DNA of 60,749 bases from contig JAFXZO010000067.1 in the NCBI GenBank assembly GCA_017541205.1, positions 1 through 60,749 on the forward strand, written 5' to 3'. This stretch comes from Clostridia bacterium. Its GTDB lineage: Bacteria; Bacillota; Clostridia; Christensenellales; Aristaeellaceae. Both the position numbers and the translations under genes were made by a program. The notes under the pieces were generated by a model. It saw only the letters and a program-made list of their open reading frames with translations, did no database searches and had not been told where the DNA came from. The stretch's first letter is position 1; each line of letters starts with the position of its first letter. Below are positions 26,042 through 34,055 of the stretch, in pieces.

Positions 26042-27430
26042 ATGACGGACATTTTGGATTATCAGGGCAAACGGGTGCATATGGTCGGCATTGGCGGGAG
26101 CAGCATGAGCGGGCTGGCCGAGATGCTGCTGAAGGAAGGATATATCGTCACCGGCTCGGACAACGCCAATTCCCACGCGGTGGAGCGTCTGCGCAGGCAG
26201 GGGATCGAGGTCTCCGTCGGCCATGCGGCGCAGAATGTGCCGGGCGCGCAGCTGCTCGTTTTTTCCGCGGCGATTTCGCCGGAAAACGTCGAGCGGCAGG
26301 AGGCCGAGCGCCTGGGTATCCCGCAGATGGAGCGGTCCACCTTGCTTGGCCAGCTGATGCGGGGGCACAAAAACGCCGTTTGCGTCAGCGGCACGCACGG
26401 GAAAACCACCACGTCCTCCATGATCGCGGAAACGCTGCTGGAATGCGGACTGGATCCCGCCGTGTCCATCGGCGGCAGGCTGGACGCGCTGGGCGGCGGC
26501 AGCCGCGTGGGGGGCAAGGAGGTCTTTGTGGCCGAGGCGTGCGAATTCCACGGCAGCTTCCTGGAAATGCACCCGACGGTGGCGGTGGTACTGAACATCG
26601 AGGCGGATCATCTGGACTGGTACGGCGATATCGAGCATATCGAAGCGGCGTTCGGGGATTTCCTGCGTCTTTTGCCCGAAAACGGCCTGGCCCTTGGCTG
26701 GGGCGAGGATGAACGCGTTCGGCGGCTGTTCGGCAAGCTTTCCTGCGAGCACCGCACCTTCGGCATGGAAAAAACCAACGATTATTACCCCGAAAATCTG
26801 ACGTACAGCGAAAACGGGTGCCCGAGGTTCGACTGCATGTTCCGCGGGGAAAAGCAGGCCCATATCGCGCTCAGGGTCGCGGGCGCGTTCAACGTCCTCA
26901 ACGCGCTGGCCGCATTCGCCGCGTCCGTCGCCTCGGGGGCCGATCGGCAGGCCGCGGCGGAAAGCCTGTCCCGCTTTGCGGGGGTGCACAGAAGATTCGA
27001 GCTTACGGGCATCATCGACGGGGTCAAAATGTACCACGATTACGGGCATAACCCCACCGAAATGAAGGCGGCGCTGAGCGTGGCCCGCATGCAGAAGCCG
27101 AACCGCCTCTGGGCCGTGATGCAGCCGCATACCTACAGCCGCGTCAAGAGCCTGTTCCAGGATTATCTCACCTGCACCCTTGCGGCGGACTTCACCCTCG
27201 TGACCGACATTTACGCGGCCCGCGAAAAGGACCCCGGCGATATCAAGGCCGAAATGGTGGTGGCCGGCATGCGGGAGCACGGGATCAACGCCGTGCATAC
27301 GCCGAGCTTTAACGACACCGAAAACTATCTCCGCGCGCACTGGCAGCCGGGCGATCTGGTGCTCACGATGGGCTGCGGGAACATCAACCTCCTCAACGAG
27401 CAAATGCAGCTGCACGGCGACACAAAATAG
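26042..27430 (+). CDS. murC: UDP-N-acetylmuramate--L-alanine ligase
   Basis: 462 residues; ATG at 26042 with AGAGGTGG upstream, preferred to a frame start 15 bases earlier. Mur ligase layout: an N-terminal Rossmann domain with VHMVGIGGSSMSGLAEML, the ATP P-loop GTHGKTTTS at residues 117-125, FVAEACEFHGSFL, and NIEADHLDWYG. The C-terminal part has FAGVHRRFELTG and YHDYGHNPTEM. MurC adds L-alanine to UDP-MurNAc in the cytoplasm. It is followed 80 bases later by a penicillin-binding carboxypeptidase gene, so both may be one peptidoglycan transcript. Confidence 0.95.
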   Translation: MTDILDYQGKRVHMVGIGGSSMSGLAEMLLKEGYIVTGSDNANSHAVERLRRQGIEVSVGHAAQNVPGAQLLVFSAAISPENVERQEAERLGIPQMERSTLLGQLMRGHKNAVCVSGTHGKTTTSSMIAETLLECGLDPAVSIGGRLDALGGGSRVGGKEVFVAEACEFHGSFLEMHPTVAVVLNIEADHLDWYGDIEHIEAAFGDFLRLLPENGLALGWGEDERVRRLFGKLSCEHRTFGMEKTNDYYPENLTYSENGCPRFDCMFRGEKQAHIALRVAGAFNVLNALAAFAASVASGADRQAAAESLSRFAGVHRRFELTGIIDGVKMYHDYGHNPTEMKAALSVARMQKPNRLWAVMQPHTYSRVKSLFQDYLTCTLAADFTLVTDIYAAREKDPGDIKAEMVVAGMREHGINAVHTPSFNDTENYLRAHWQPGDLVLTMGCGNINLLNEQMQLHGDTK

Positions 27431-27510
27431 AATAAGATCCCCATGAGCGGGCCATGCTGATACAGTACCGGATGATTCCGCCGCCGGGCGGAGCAAGGAG
27501 GAAAATCAGC

Positions 27511-28674
27511 ATGACCCGTTTGTTTGTCCGTTTTTTGTGTTTCGCCTGCGCGCTGGCGCTCCTGCCGCTGGGGGCGGCCCTCGCGGAGCCACTGGAGGAA
27601 GGCGCGCCCATGACCCTGACCGCGCCGAGCGCCATCCTGATGGAAGCGGAAACCGGCGCGGTGATCTTTGAAAAGAACGCGGACGACGCCCGTCCCGCCG
27701 CGTCCATCACAAAGCTGATGACGCTGCTGCTGGTGCTGGAAAAGCTGGAAAAGAATGGAATCACGCTGGAGGACCGCGTCACCGTTTCCCCCCAGGCCGC
27801 GGCCCAGCCGGGCTCCCAGGCGTTTTTGGACGCCGGAGCGCAGTATCCGCTGCGCGATTTGCTCAAAGCCACCATCATTTCCAGCGCCAACGACGGCGCG
27901 GCGGCCTTGGCGGAATACCTGGCAGGGACCGAGGAAAGCTTTGTGCGGCTGATGAACCAGCGGGCGGAGGAAATGGGCCTTCAAAATACGCACTATGTCA
28001 ATTGCACCGGGCTTCCCGCCCAGGGGCAGTACACCTGCGCCCGCGACGTGGCCGCGATTTCCCGCGAAATCGCCCGGCATCCCGCCTATTTTTCCTATTC
28101 CGCCACCTGGCTGGACAGCCTGACCCACCCCTCCGGCCGGGTGACGGACCTGACGAATACCAACCGGCTCGTCCGTTTTTATCCGGGCTGCGACGGGTTC
28201 AAGACCGGCTCGACCTCCGAAGCCAAATACTGCCTGAGCGCTACGGCGGAAAAGAACGGCATGCGGCTGATCGCCGTGGTGCTGGGCGTGCCCAGCAGCC
28301 AGACCCGCTTTGACGAAGCCCGCGCCATGATGGATTACGGCTTTTCCGCCTATACCCGCGTGCGGGCGGCGCAGGCGGGCGATCTGGTGGGTTTGAGCGT
28401 GCCGGTGCGCTTGGGCGCGCGCGATCAGGTGGAGGCGGCGCTGGAAAACGGGCTGGACCTGCTGCTGCGGACGGGCGACGAAAGCAAGCTGCGCTTTGAA
28501 GCGGCCTTGGCGGATTCCGTCGCCGCGCCGGTGCACGCGGGCGATCCCCTGGGGCATGTGGATATCCTCTTGGATGGCAAACGCATCGCCCGCATCCCCG
28601 CCGTCGCCGCGCACGACGTGCGCCTGCCCGGCCTGCTGGAGGGCTTTTTCCGGATGATGGAGAACTGGCGATAA
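27511..28674 (+). CDS. D-alanyl-D-alanine carboxypeptidase (PBP5/DacF type, S11)
   Basis: 387 residues; ATG at 27511 with AAGGAGG upstream. A signal peptide (RLFVRFLCFACALALLPLGAALA) precedes the catalytic domain. All three penicillin-binding motifs are present: S65-ITK, SAND at 125-128 and K231-TG. The C-terminal beta-rich PBP5-C domain (about 290-370) ends in a helix (LPGLLEGFFRMMENWR) that can act as an amphipathic membrane anchor. It trims the terminal D-Ala from pentapeptide stems outside the membrane. DacF-like roles in sporulation are possible in this organism. Confidence 0.93.
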   Translation: MTRLFVRFLCFACALALLPLGAALAEPLEEGAPMTLTAPSAILMEAETGAVIFEKNADDARPAASITKLMTLLLVLEKLEKNGITLEDRVTVSPQAAAQPGSQAFLDAGAQYPLRDLLKATIISSANDGAAALAEYLAGTEESFVRLMNQRAEEMGLQNTHYVNCTGLPAQGQYTCARDVAAISREIARHPAYFSYSATWLDSLTHPSGRVTDLTNTNRLVRFYPGCDGFKTGSTSEAKYCLSATAEKNGMRLIAVVLGVPSSQTRFDEARAMMDYGFSAYTRVRAAQAGDLVGLSVPVRLGARDQVEAALENGLDLLLRTGDESKLRFEAALADSVAAPVHAGDPLGHVDILLDGKRIARIPAVAAHDVRLPGLLEGFFRMMENWR

Positions 28675-28676
28675 CG

Positions 28677-29798
28677 CTATCTGGCAAGGTCCGATACGGC
28701 TAAGAGCAGCGCGTCCACGTCGCGCTCGGTGGAAAAAGGCCCGGGGCTCGCGCGCACCGCGCCTTCGCTTCCCAGATAGGCGTGTACGGACGGCGCGCAG
28801 TGCAGCCCGCCGCGCACGGCGATGCGGCGCTTGTTCAATTCGTCCGCCGCCCGGCCGCTGTCCATGCCGTCCAGGCGGAAGCTGACCACAGCGGCATGGG
28901 GCACGTCCGCGGGCCCGCGGTAGACCGTGACGCCGGGCATGTTCATAAGCCCTTCGCTTAGGCGCTCTGCCAATTGATGCTCGTATTCCCGCAGGGCCGC
29001 GCGGTGGCGGCGCACAAAGCGAAGCCCCTGCAAAAGCCCCGCGATGCCCGGCAAATTGGCCGTGCCGCTCTCCAGGCGGTCGGGCAGCATGTCCGGCTGG
29101 CGCAGGCTGTCGGAAACGGAGCCTGTGCCGCCCGCGCGGAAAGGCCGGGGCACGATTTGGCCGCTCAGGCACAAAAGCCCCGTGCCCATCGGGCCCAATA
29201 AGCCCTTGTGTCCCGGCATGGCGATCATGTCCGCCCCAATGGGGGCCAATTCTTCCGTGCCCGCCGTCTGCGCGGCGTCCAACAGCAGCGGAACGCCCTG
29301 GCTGTGGCAGGCCCTGGCAATATCGCGCGCGGGCTGAATGATGCCGGTCACATTGCTGGCGTGGCAGAGGACGCAGAGCGCGGTCCTGGGCCCGATGGCG
29401 GCGGACACCGTTTCCGGGGTGAGGATGCCCCTTTCATCCGGCGGCAGGATGCGAAGCGTGATCTGGCCCGCGTCGTGGCAGCCGATCAGAGGCCGCATGA
29501 CGGCGTTGTGCTCCGCGTAGGAAACGAGCACTTCGTCGCCCGCGTGCAGGGTGCCCCGGATGGCCATGTTCAAGGCGTCCGTGCAGTTCAGGCAAAAGAT
29601 CACCTTTTCCGGGCCGCTCACGCCCGTATATTCCGCCGCCGCTTCCCGGCACGCTTCCATGATCCGGCCCCCCGCGAGCGCGCCCAGGTGCCCGCCGCGT
29701 CCCGGATTGCCGCCGAGCTTTTCCGTCACGCCCGCCATGGCCCGTATCACCTCCGGGGGCTTGGGGTAGCTCGTGGCCGCGTTGTCCAGATAAATCAT
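28677..29798 (-). CDS. Cysteine desulfurase-family class V aminotransferase
   Basis: 373 residues; GGGGGAGGAATG spacing supports the ATG at 29798. Motifs: YLDNAATSYPKPPEV, SYAEHNAVMRPL, LLDAAQTAGTEELAPI, the PLP lysine in MPGHKGLLGPMGTGLL, and the catalytic cysteine in VRGGLHCAPSVHAYLG. This is the HKGLxGP subgroup of cysteine desulfurases/selenocysteine lyases rather than IscS or SufS. It mobilises sulfur (or selenium) from cysteine for carrier proteins. It is divergent from a DUF3343 gene across 73 bases, a pairing known from sulfur/selenium loci. Confidence 0.88.
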   Translation of the reverse strand: MIYLDNAATSYPKPPEVIRAMAGVTEKLGGNPGRGGHLGALAGGRIMEACREAAAEYTGVSGPEKVIFCLNCTDALNMAIRGTLHAGDEVLVSYAEHNAVMRPLIGCHDAGQITLRILPPDERGILTPETVSAAIGPRTALCVLCHASNVTGIIQPARDIARACHSQGVPLLLDAAQTAGTEELAPIGADMIAMPGHKGLLGPMGTGLLCLSGQIVPRPFRAGGTGSVSDSLRQPDMLPDRLESGTANLPGIAGLLQGLRFVRRHRAALREYEHQLAERLSEGLMNMPGVTVYRGPADVPHAAVVSFRLDGMDSGRAADELNKRRIAVRGGLHCAPSVHAYLGSEGAVRASPGPFSTERDVDALLLAVSDLAR

Positions 29799-29871
29799 GC
29801 TGCATTCCTCCCCCTGCGCTTCACGGCATTCCGCCGATCCTCATAGACTATATGAGGAAGGAGGGATATGC

Positions 29872-30147
29872 ATGACCTATCCGGAAACATTCGGCATCGC
29901 CGCGTTCCGCTCCCGGCAGCAGGTAATGCGCTTTGACAGCGCGCTGAAGAGGGCCGGGCTGCGTTCAGAAGTGATTTCCACGCCCCGTGAAGTGTCCATG
30001 GGCTGCGGCCTTTCGGTCCGGTTCGATCTGAACGACGCGGAGCGCGTAATGAATATCTATCGCCGCTCCCGCCCCGAAAATCTGATCGGCATGTATCAGG
30101 TGGAAATGAACGGGAACGGCAGGCCGACGGTTACGCCGATGGTATAA
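29872..30147 (+). CDS. DUF3343 protein (putative S/Se carrier-like)
   Basis: 91 residues; ATG at 29872 with GGAAGGAGGG upstream. The sequence TFGIAAFRSRQQVMRFDSAL ... LRSEVISTPREVSMGCGLSVRF fits DUF3343. This is a ferredoxin-like-fold domain that usually carries a cysteine in a CG or CGxxxR context and is often found beside YedF, SelD or cysteine desulfurases. The single C-G-L-S-V-R-F site is preserved. A role as acceptor of sulfur or selenium from the divergent desulfurase is inference from neighbourhood. Confidence 0.82.
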   Translation: MTYPETFGIAAFRSRQQVMRFDSALKRAGLRSEVISTPREVSMGCGLSVRFDLNDAERVMNIYRRSRPENLIGMYQVEMNGNGRPTVTPMV

Positions 30148-30153
30148 ACAAAA

Positions 30154-30184
30154 AAGGCCCGTCTCAATGGCCGAGGCGGGTCTT
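30154..30184. terminator. Terminator between DUF3343 gene and xth
   Basis: AAAGGCCCGTCTC pairs with GAGGCGGGTCTTT (with G-U pairs) around a 7-base loop, with A-rich and T-rich flanks. It can stop transcripts from both the DUF3343 gene and the convergent xth operon. Confidence 0.75.
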
Positions 30185-30208
30185 TAGCTTCCTGATGATA
30201 AGCTCCTT

Positions 30209-30961
30209 TCAGTCAATCACCAGCTCCACCGGGCAATGATCGGAGCCGTAAATTTCCGGGTGGATACAGGCGCTTTGCAGGCGGCCTTCCAGCGCATCGG
30301 ATACGATGAAGTAATCGATGCGCCAGCCCGCGTTGTTTTCCCGCGCGTGGAAGCGGTAGCTCCACCAGCTGTACGCGCCGACGGCGTCGGGGTGGAAATA
30401 GCGGAAGGTATCGATGAAGCCGCTGCCAAGGAGGGCGGTCATCTTGTCGCGTTCCTCCTGGGTGAAGCCTGCGCTGCGGAGGTTGCTCTTGGGGTTCTTG
30501 ATGTCGATCTCCTTGTGCGCCACGTTCAGATCGCCGCAGAAGACCACGGGCTTTTGCCCCTCCAATTCCTTGAGGTAAGCAAGAAAGCGGTCCTCCCACG
30601 CCATGCGGTAGGGCAGGCGGGCCAATTCGTCCTGGGAGTTGGGGGTGTAGACGGTGAGGAAAAAGAAATCCGGGAATTCCAGCGCGATCACGCGGCCTTC
30701 GTGGTCAAATTCGTCCGCGCCGATGCCCAGGCGCACGGACAAGGGCTCCAGCCTGGTAAAGATCGCCGTGCCGGAATAGCCTTTTTTTTCGGCGTAATTC
30801 CAGAATTGATGATAGCCGGGCAGGTCGAGCGCGATTTGCCCCGCCTGGAGCTTGGTTTCCTGCAGGCAGAAAATATCCGCGTCCAGGGCGGCGAACGCGT
30901 CCATAAAGCCCTTGCCTATCGCGGCGCGCAGGCCGTTCACATTCCAGGAAACCATTTTCAT
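30209..30961 (-). CDS. xth: Exodeoxyribonuclease III / AP endonuclease
   Basis: 250 residues, the standard ExoIII length. Mg2+ and catalytic motifs in order: SWNVNGLRAA, FCLQETKLQ, the LTVYTPNSQ strand, VVFCGDLNVAHKEID, WRIDYFIVSD and the terminal GSDHCPVELVID. It repairs abasic sites and 3-prime blocked ends in the cytoplasm. It is the last gene of a four-gene minus-strand run starting at 33667, with 19 bases between it and the HAD gene. Confidence 0.95.
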   Translation of the reverse strand: MKMVSWNVNGLRAAIGKGFMDAFAALDADIFCLQETKLQAGQIALDLPGYHQFWNYAEKKGYSGTAIFTRLEPLSVRLGIGADEFDHEGRVIALEFPDFFFLTVYTPNSQDELARLPYRMAWEDRFLAYLKELEGQKPVVFCGDLNVAHKEIDIKNPKSNLRSAGFTQEERDKMTALLGSGFIDTFRYFHPDAVGAYSWWSYRFHARENNAGWRIDYFIVSDALEGRLQSACIHPEIYGSDHCPVELVID

Positions 30962-30980
30962 AGAAGCGTACCTCCGTGAT

Positions 30981-31631
30981 TCATTCGTGCGTCCATTCTT
31001 CCGCCCGCATATCCGGCGCGGCTTTTCGCAGCGCTTTTTTCGCGTTTACCCTTACGGGATGGCCGCACAGGCGCAGCATGGGCAGATCGCTCCCGCTGTC
31101 CCCGTACGCCCAGGAGGCGGCGTAATCCGCCTGCAGGCCGCTGTCCGAAAGCCATGCGGCGACGCGCTTTGGCTTTTCCTCGCCCTTGCAGTTTTCCCCG
31201 AGCCGGCCGTCCGGGAAATAAGGCGTCGCGAGCACGGCGTCAAAGCCGAGCGCCCGCCCGATCAAAAGCATGTAATTGTCCGTGGACGCGGTGACCAGCA
31301 CGGCTTTTCTTCCGGCTGCCTGATGGCCGCGCACGCATGCGATGCCCCGGGGATAAACCAAGGGCAGAAGCGCTTCGTTTACGAAAGCGCGGCACAGCTT
31401 TTCCTGTTCGCCGCCGGAAAAGCGCTGAAGGAACCGGAGCGCGCGTTCCTTGGACTCCTTTGCGCTGACCAGCCCAAGGCCGTATCCCCCCGCGGCGATG
31501 AGGGCGGAAAAGAATTCCCCGCCCGTCATCGCTTTTTTTCGCCGCGCCCAGCGGACCAGCAGGGCGATGCTGTCTCCGGGGATCAGGGTGCCGTCAAAAT
31601 CGAACAGCGCCAATCGAATGGGCTCTCCCAT
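30981..31631 (-). CDS. HAD-IB family phosphatase (SerB-like)
   Basis: 216 residues; GGAGGGG before the ATG. HAD motif I is LALFDFDGTLIPGDS, motif II LVTASTDNYM, and motif III/IV the conserved lysine region (GEEKPKRV) followed by AYGDSGSDLPML. The helical cap between residues 25 and 90 and the DxDGT/GDSxxD pattern place it in HAD-IB, with phosphoserine phosphatase and lipid or glycerol phosphate phosphatases. Substrate unknown. Its neighbours are a CHAP protein and xth. Confidence 0.87.
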   Translation of the reverse strand: MGEPIRLALFDFDGTLIPGDSIALLVRWARRKKAMTGGEFFSALIAAGGYGLGLVSAKESKERALRFLQRFSGGEQEKLCRAFVNEALLPLVYPRGIACVRGHQAAGRKAVLVTASTDNYMLLIGRALGFDAVLATPYFPDGRLGENCKGEEKPKRVAAWLSDSGLQADYAASWAYGDSGSDLPMLRLCGHPVRVNAKKALRKAAPDMRAEEWTHE

Positions 31632-31643
31632 GCCGCCCCTCCG

Positions 31644-32567
31644 TCAGTACCAGGTGGCGCAGAACTCGGTCACGTACCAGGTGTTTTGGTGGGGGGTGTA
31701 ATTGACGTTCGGCTCGGTCTGCTCTTCCCGGGGGATGGGGGAAAGGTTTTGATGCTCCACGTTGCGGGCGTCGTAAAGGTAACAGTAGCTTTTGACCGTG
31801 CTGCCCATGTTTCCCTCGACCGTGGTCACCTTGTACAGCCCTTCGCCATAATCCTTGACGTCCGTCACGATGCCCACGTGCTTATAGCCGTAAGCGTCCT
31901 TGACGCTGCCGTAGATCACCAGATACCCGGGCCGGGGGATCTTGGTGGTGCGGCCCAGGTTCGTGTACCCGGTATCGATCTTGGGCACGCCCGCGGCCTT
32001 GATCCCGTGCGGATCGCCGTTCGTCAGAGGTTTGAGCTTGCGGATATCGTCTTCTTTTTCCAGGGGCACGCCCGCCGTATCCAGGCAGTAGCCCGCGAAC
32101 GCGCCGCACCAGCCGATGTTGCCGTAGCCCCACCATTTCACATACTTGTTGCTTTTGGTATCCTTGCTCATCGCCTGGCCGCCCACCGCGATCCATTCGT
32201 CCGTTGCGATGTCGATCACCCTTTGGATCACGTCCGGCACGGGGTCGTCCGCGCTTTCGTCGGGCAGCACCGTCACCTTCACCTGGGCGGTCTTGTTGGT
32301 GCGGGTGCCGGTCAGGGTCAGGGTGGCTTCGCCCGCGGAGAAGCCGATCAGGCGCACGTTCTTTTTATCGTTCACGTCCGCTTCCGCGCCGGCGACGGCC
32401 GGATCGCTGCTCTCCCAGACGCCGGTAAAGCCCTGGGAAAATAATTGAAACTGCCCGGCGGTGAGCGTCAGCTCCTTGGGCAGGGAAGGAATTTTCGCCG
32501 CGGCAAGGCCGGAAAGAGGCTGAAGGGCCAGGGCGAGAAGCAGCAGCGCGCAAATCAGCTTTTTCAT
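31644..32567 (-). CDS. Secreted Ig-like / CHAP-type cysteine peptidase or amidase
   Basis: 307 residues with a signal peptide (KLICALLLLALALQPLSGLAAA). Residues about 25-105 form a BIG2-like beta domain (LTLTAGQFQLFSQG ... GEATLTLTGTRTNKTAQVKVTV). The rest is a CHAP-like papain fold: catalytic cysteine in IGWCGAFAGYCL, histidine in YKHVGIVTDV and the acidic residue in TTVEGNMG. CHAP enzymes cut peptidoglycan cross-bridges or stem amide bonds outside the cell. Located 12 bases before the HAD gene and after a membrane flippase-like gene. Confidence 0.82.
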   Translation of the reverse strand: MKKLICALLLLALALQPLSGLAAAKIPSLPKELTLTAGQFQLFSQGFTGVWESSDPAVAGAEADVNDKKNVRLIGFSAGEATLTLTGTRTNKTAQVKVTVLPDESADDPVPDVIQRVIDIATDEWIAVGGQAMSKDTKSNKYVKWWGYGNIGWCGAFAGYCLDTAGVPLEKEDDIRKLKPLTNGDPHGIKAAGVPKIDTGYTNLGRTTKIPRPGYLVIYGSVKDAYGYKHVGIVTDVKDYGEGLYKVTTVEGNMGSTVKSYCYLYDARNVEHQNLSPIPREEQTEPNVNYTPHQNTWYVTEFCATWY

Positions 32568-32587
32568 GTTTGCCTCCAGAAATGTGT

Positions 32588-33667
32588 TTATGGGTTTTTG
32601 CTTTGAGGGGCTGCCTTCTTCTCAGCATCCGCTGACAGGCGGCGCATGCTCTGCACGCTGTCCAGGATGACGGCGGCAAGCCCCACGATGAGGGTGAAAT
32701 AGTAGGTGAAAAAGCGCCAAAGCAGCAGCGCGCCCACCAGCTTGTCCGCCGGGAAAATATGCTGGAAGAAGATATAGAAGCCGCCCTCCTGCGCCCCGGA
32801 AGCGCCGGGCAGCGGCGTAAAGGACGCGCCGATGAACAATAGGAACTGCAGCGTCAGGATATCGGCGTAGGAATACTGGGAAAGCCCCAGCGCGCGGTAC
32901 ACGCAGTAGGCGATGCTCATCAGGCCCAGCACCTGCAGGCAGGAGAGCAGGTATAATTTGAACAGCCGGAAGGGGTGATGCGTCAGCATATCCACGGAAG
33001 CGTGAAAATCGCTGATGGCGGCGTCGGCCCTGGAGGCTGTGCGGGCCACGTCCTTGACCAGATGCAGCGCTTTGCCAAGGCGGATGGCCAGCGTCAGGAT
33101 GGCGCGCACGATGTTTTTGTTGATCGCGAGCAGCAGCACCGCCGCGACGGATAAGCCGTTGAGCACAAAGCCCGCGAATACGATCCATTTGGCGTTGTCG
33201 ATGCAGGAGAGCACGATCTGGGGGCGCAGGATCCACAGCAGGCCGCCCAGGGACAAAAGCGCCGTCTGGAACGTGAAAAATTTGACCGCGAGGCCGGAGG
33301 AGGAAATGCCCGCCGGGATATTCCGCTTTTTGAGCGCCAGCACCTGCATGGGCTGGCCGCCCGTCGCCGCGGGCGTTACCGAGGAATAAAAGCTGCCGAT
33401 CAGCGCGACCAGGAGCGACAGCCCAAACTTGATCTTGATTTTCTGCTGATGGAAAAACACGTGCAGGCCCATGGCCTCAAACGTCATAAAAACGCACCAG
33501 GAGCCGAGCGCCGCCAGGATCCACCACGGATCGGCGGATCTGAGCGCCCGCCACGCGTCGCTAATGCCGCCGCCCCGCGCACTCAAATAAAGCACCAGCC
33601 CCAGGGTGCTAAAAATAATCAGCGCGTTCAGCAGCCGGCTTCTGGCTGCTTTGGTCATTTTTTTCAA
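32588..33667 (-). CDS. LPG-synthase-type transmembrane protein (UPF0104/AglD-like)
   Basis: 359 residues. A TTG at 33667 has AAGGCGG at good spacing; the ATG at 33658 is the alternative. About eight membrane segments, with the family-typical SFYSSVTPAATGGQPMQVLALKK, LLSCLQVLG and LPGASGAQEGGFY signatures. This is the flippase-like domain of MprF without the synthase half. Stand-alone homologues are thought to move lipids or lipid-linked sugars across the membrane. It heads the minus-strand run CHAP-HAD-xth. Confidence 0.83.
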   Translation of the reverse strand: MKKMTKAARSRLLNALIIFSTLGLVLYLSARGGGISDAWRALRSADPWWILAALGSWCVFMTFEAMGLHVFFHQQKIKIKFGLSLLVALIGSFYSSVTPAATGGQPMQVLALKKRNIPAGISSSGLAVKFFTFQTALLSLGGLLWILRPQIVLSCIDNAKWIVFAGFVLNGLSVAAVLLLAINKNIVRAILTLAIRLGKALHLVKDVARTASRADAAISDFHASVDMLTHHPFRLFKLYLLSCLQVLGLMSIAYCVYRALGLSQYSYADILTLQFLLFIGASFTPLPGASGAQEGGFYIFFQHIFPADKLVGALLLWRFFTYYFTLIVGLAAVILDSVQSMRRLSADAEKKAAPQSKNP

Positions 33668-33763
33668 ACGATGGCCGCCTTTTTCACTGAATACCCGCCG
33701 ATCAAACCGATCAGCCGATGAAAAACAGGATGATAAATCGGACGGGCAAATCCCGCCTCATAC

Positions 33764-33793
33764 AGTATACCATATCTCCCGAGCGTTTGTCAC
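33764..33793 (-). promoter_or_regulatory. Promoter of the flippase-CHAP-HAD-xth run
   Basis: On the minus strand GTGACA (33793-33788), 18 bases, TATACT (33769-33764), roughly 100 bases before the gene start. Confidence 0.55.
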
Positions 33794-33961
33794 CTTTTTT
33801 TTCTGGGGACGGCCGATGAAAGGAGGTCCTGATAAAGATGGCAAATTATGGAACAATGAGATAAATGCATCAGAAAATAAAATTAATCAATCAAAAGTAT
33901 GCGCATAATTGGAAGAAATATGATCGAAATTGGCAACGTTTGACGTTATCGCTCCCACGCC

Positions 33962-33990
33962 TTGACAGGGAAACAGGTTCCGCCTATAAT
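33962..33990 (+). promoter_or_regulatory. Consensus promoter of glmM
   Basis: TTGACA (33962-33967), 17 bases, TATAAT (33985-33990): both hexamers perfect. The rest of the 388-base gap (33668-34055) holds the divergent promoter and an A+T-rich stretch (about 33830-33905). I see no gene there; a nine-codon frame after AAAGGAGG near 33820 is too small to call. Confidence 0.85.
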
Positions 33991-34055
33991 GAAACGAATC
34001 CGGTAAATCAGGCGGGAGGGGCAAAAGCGCCCTTTCGCTCTTAGGAGGAAAAGGA

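Noticed and set aside
33816-33908. Small open frame after the flippase promoter with AAAGGAGG nearby
   Set aside because: About 30 codons of A+T-rich text with no hydrophobic or conserved pattern; the ribosome-site-like word lies inside the frame rather than before it.
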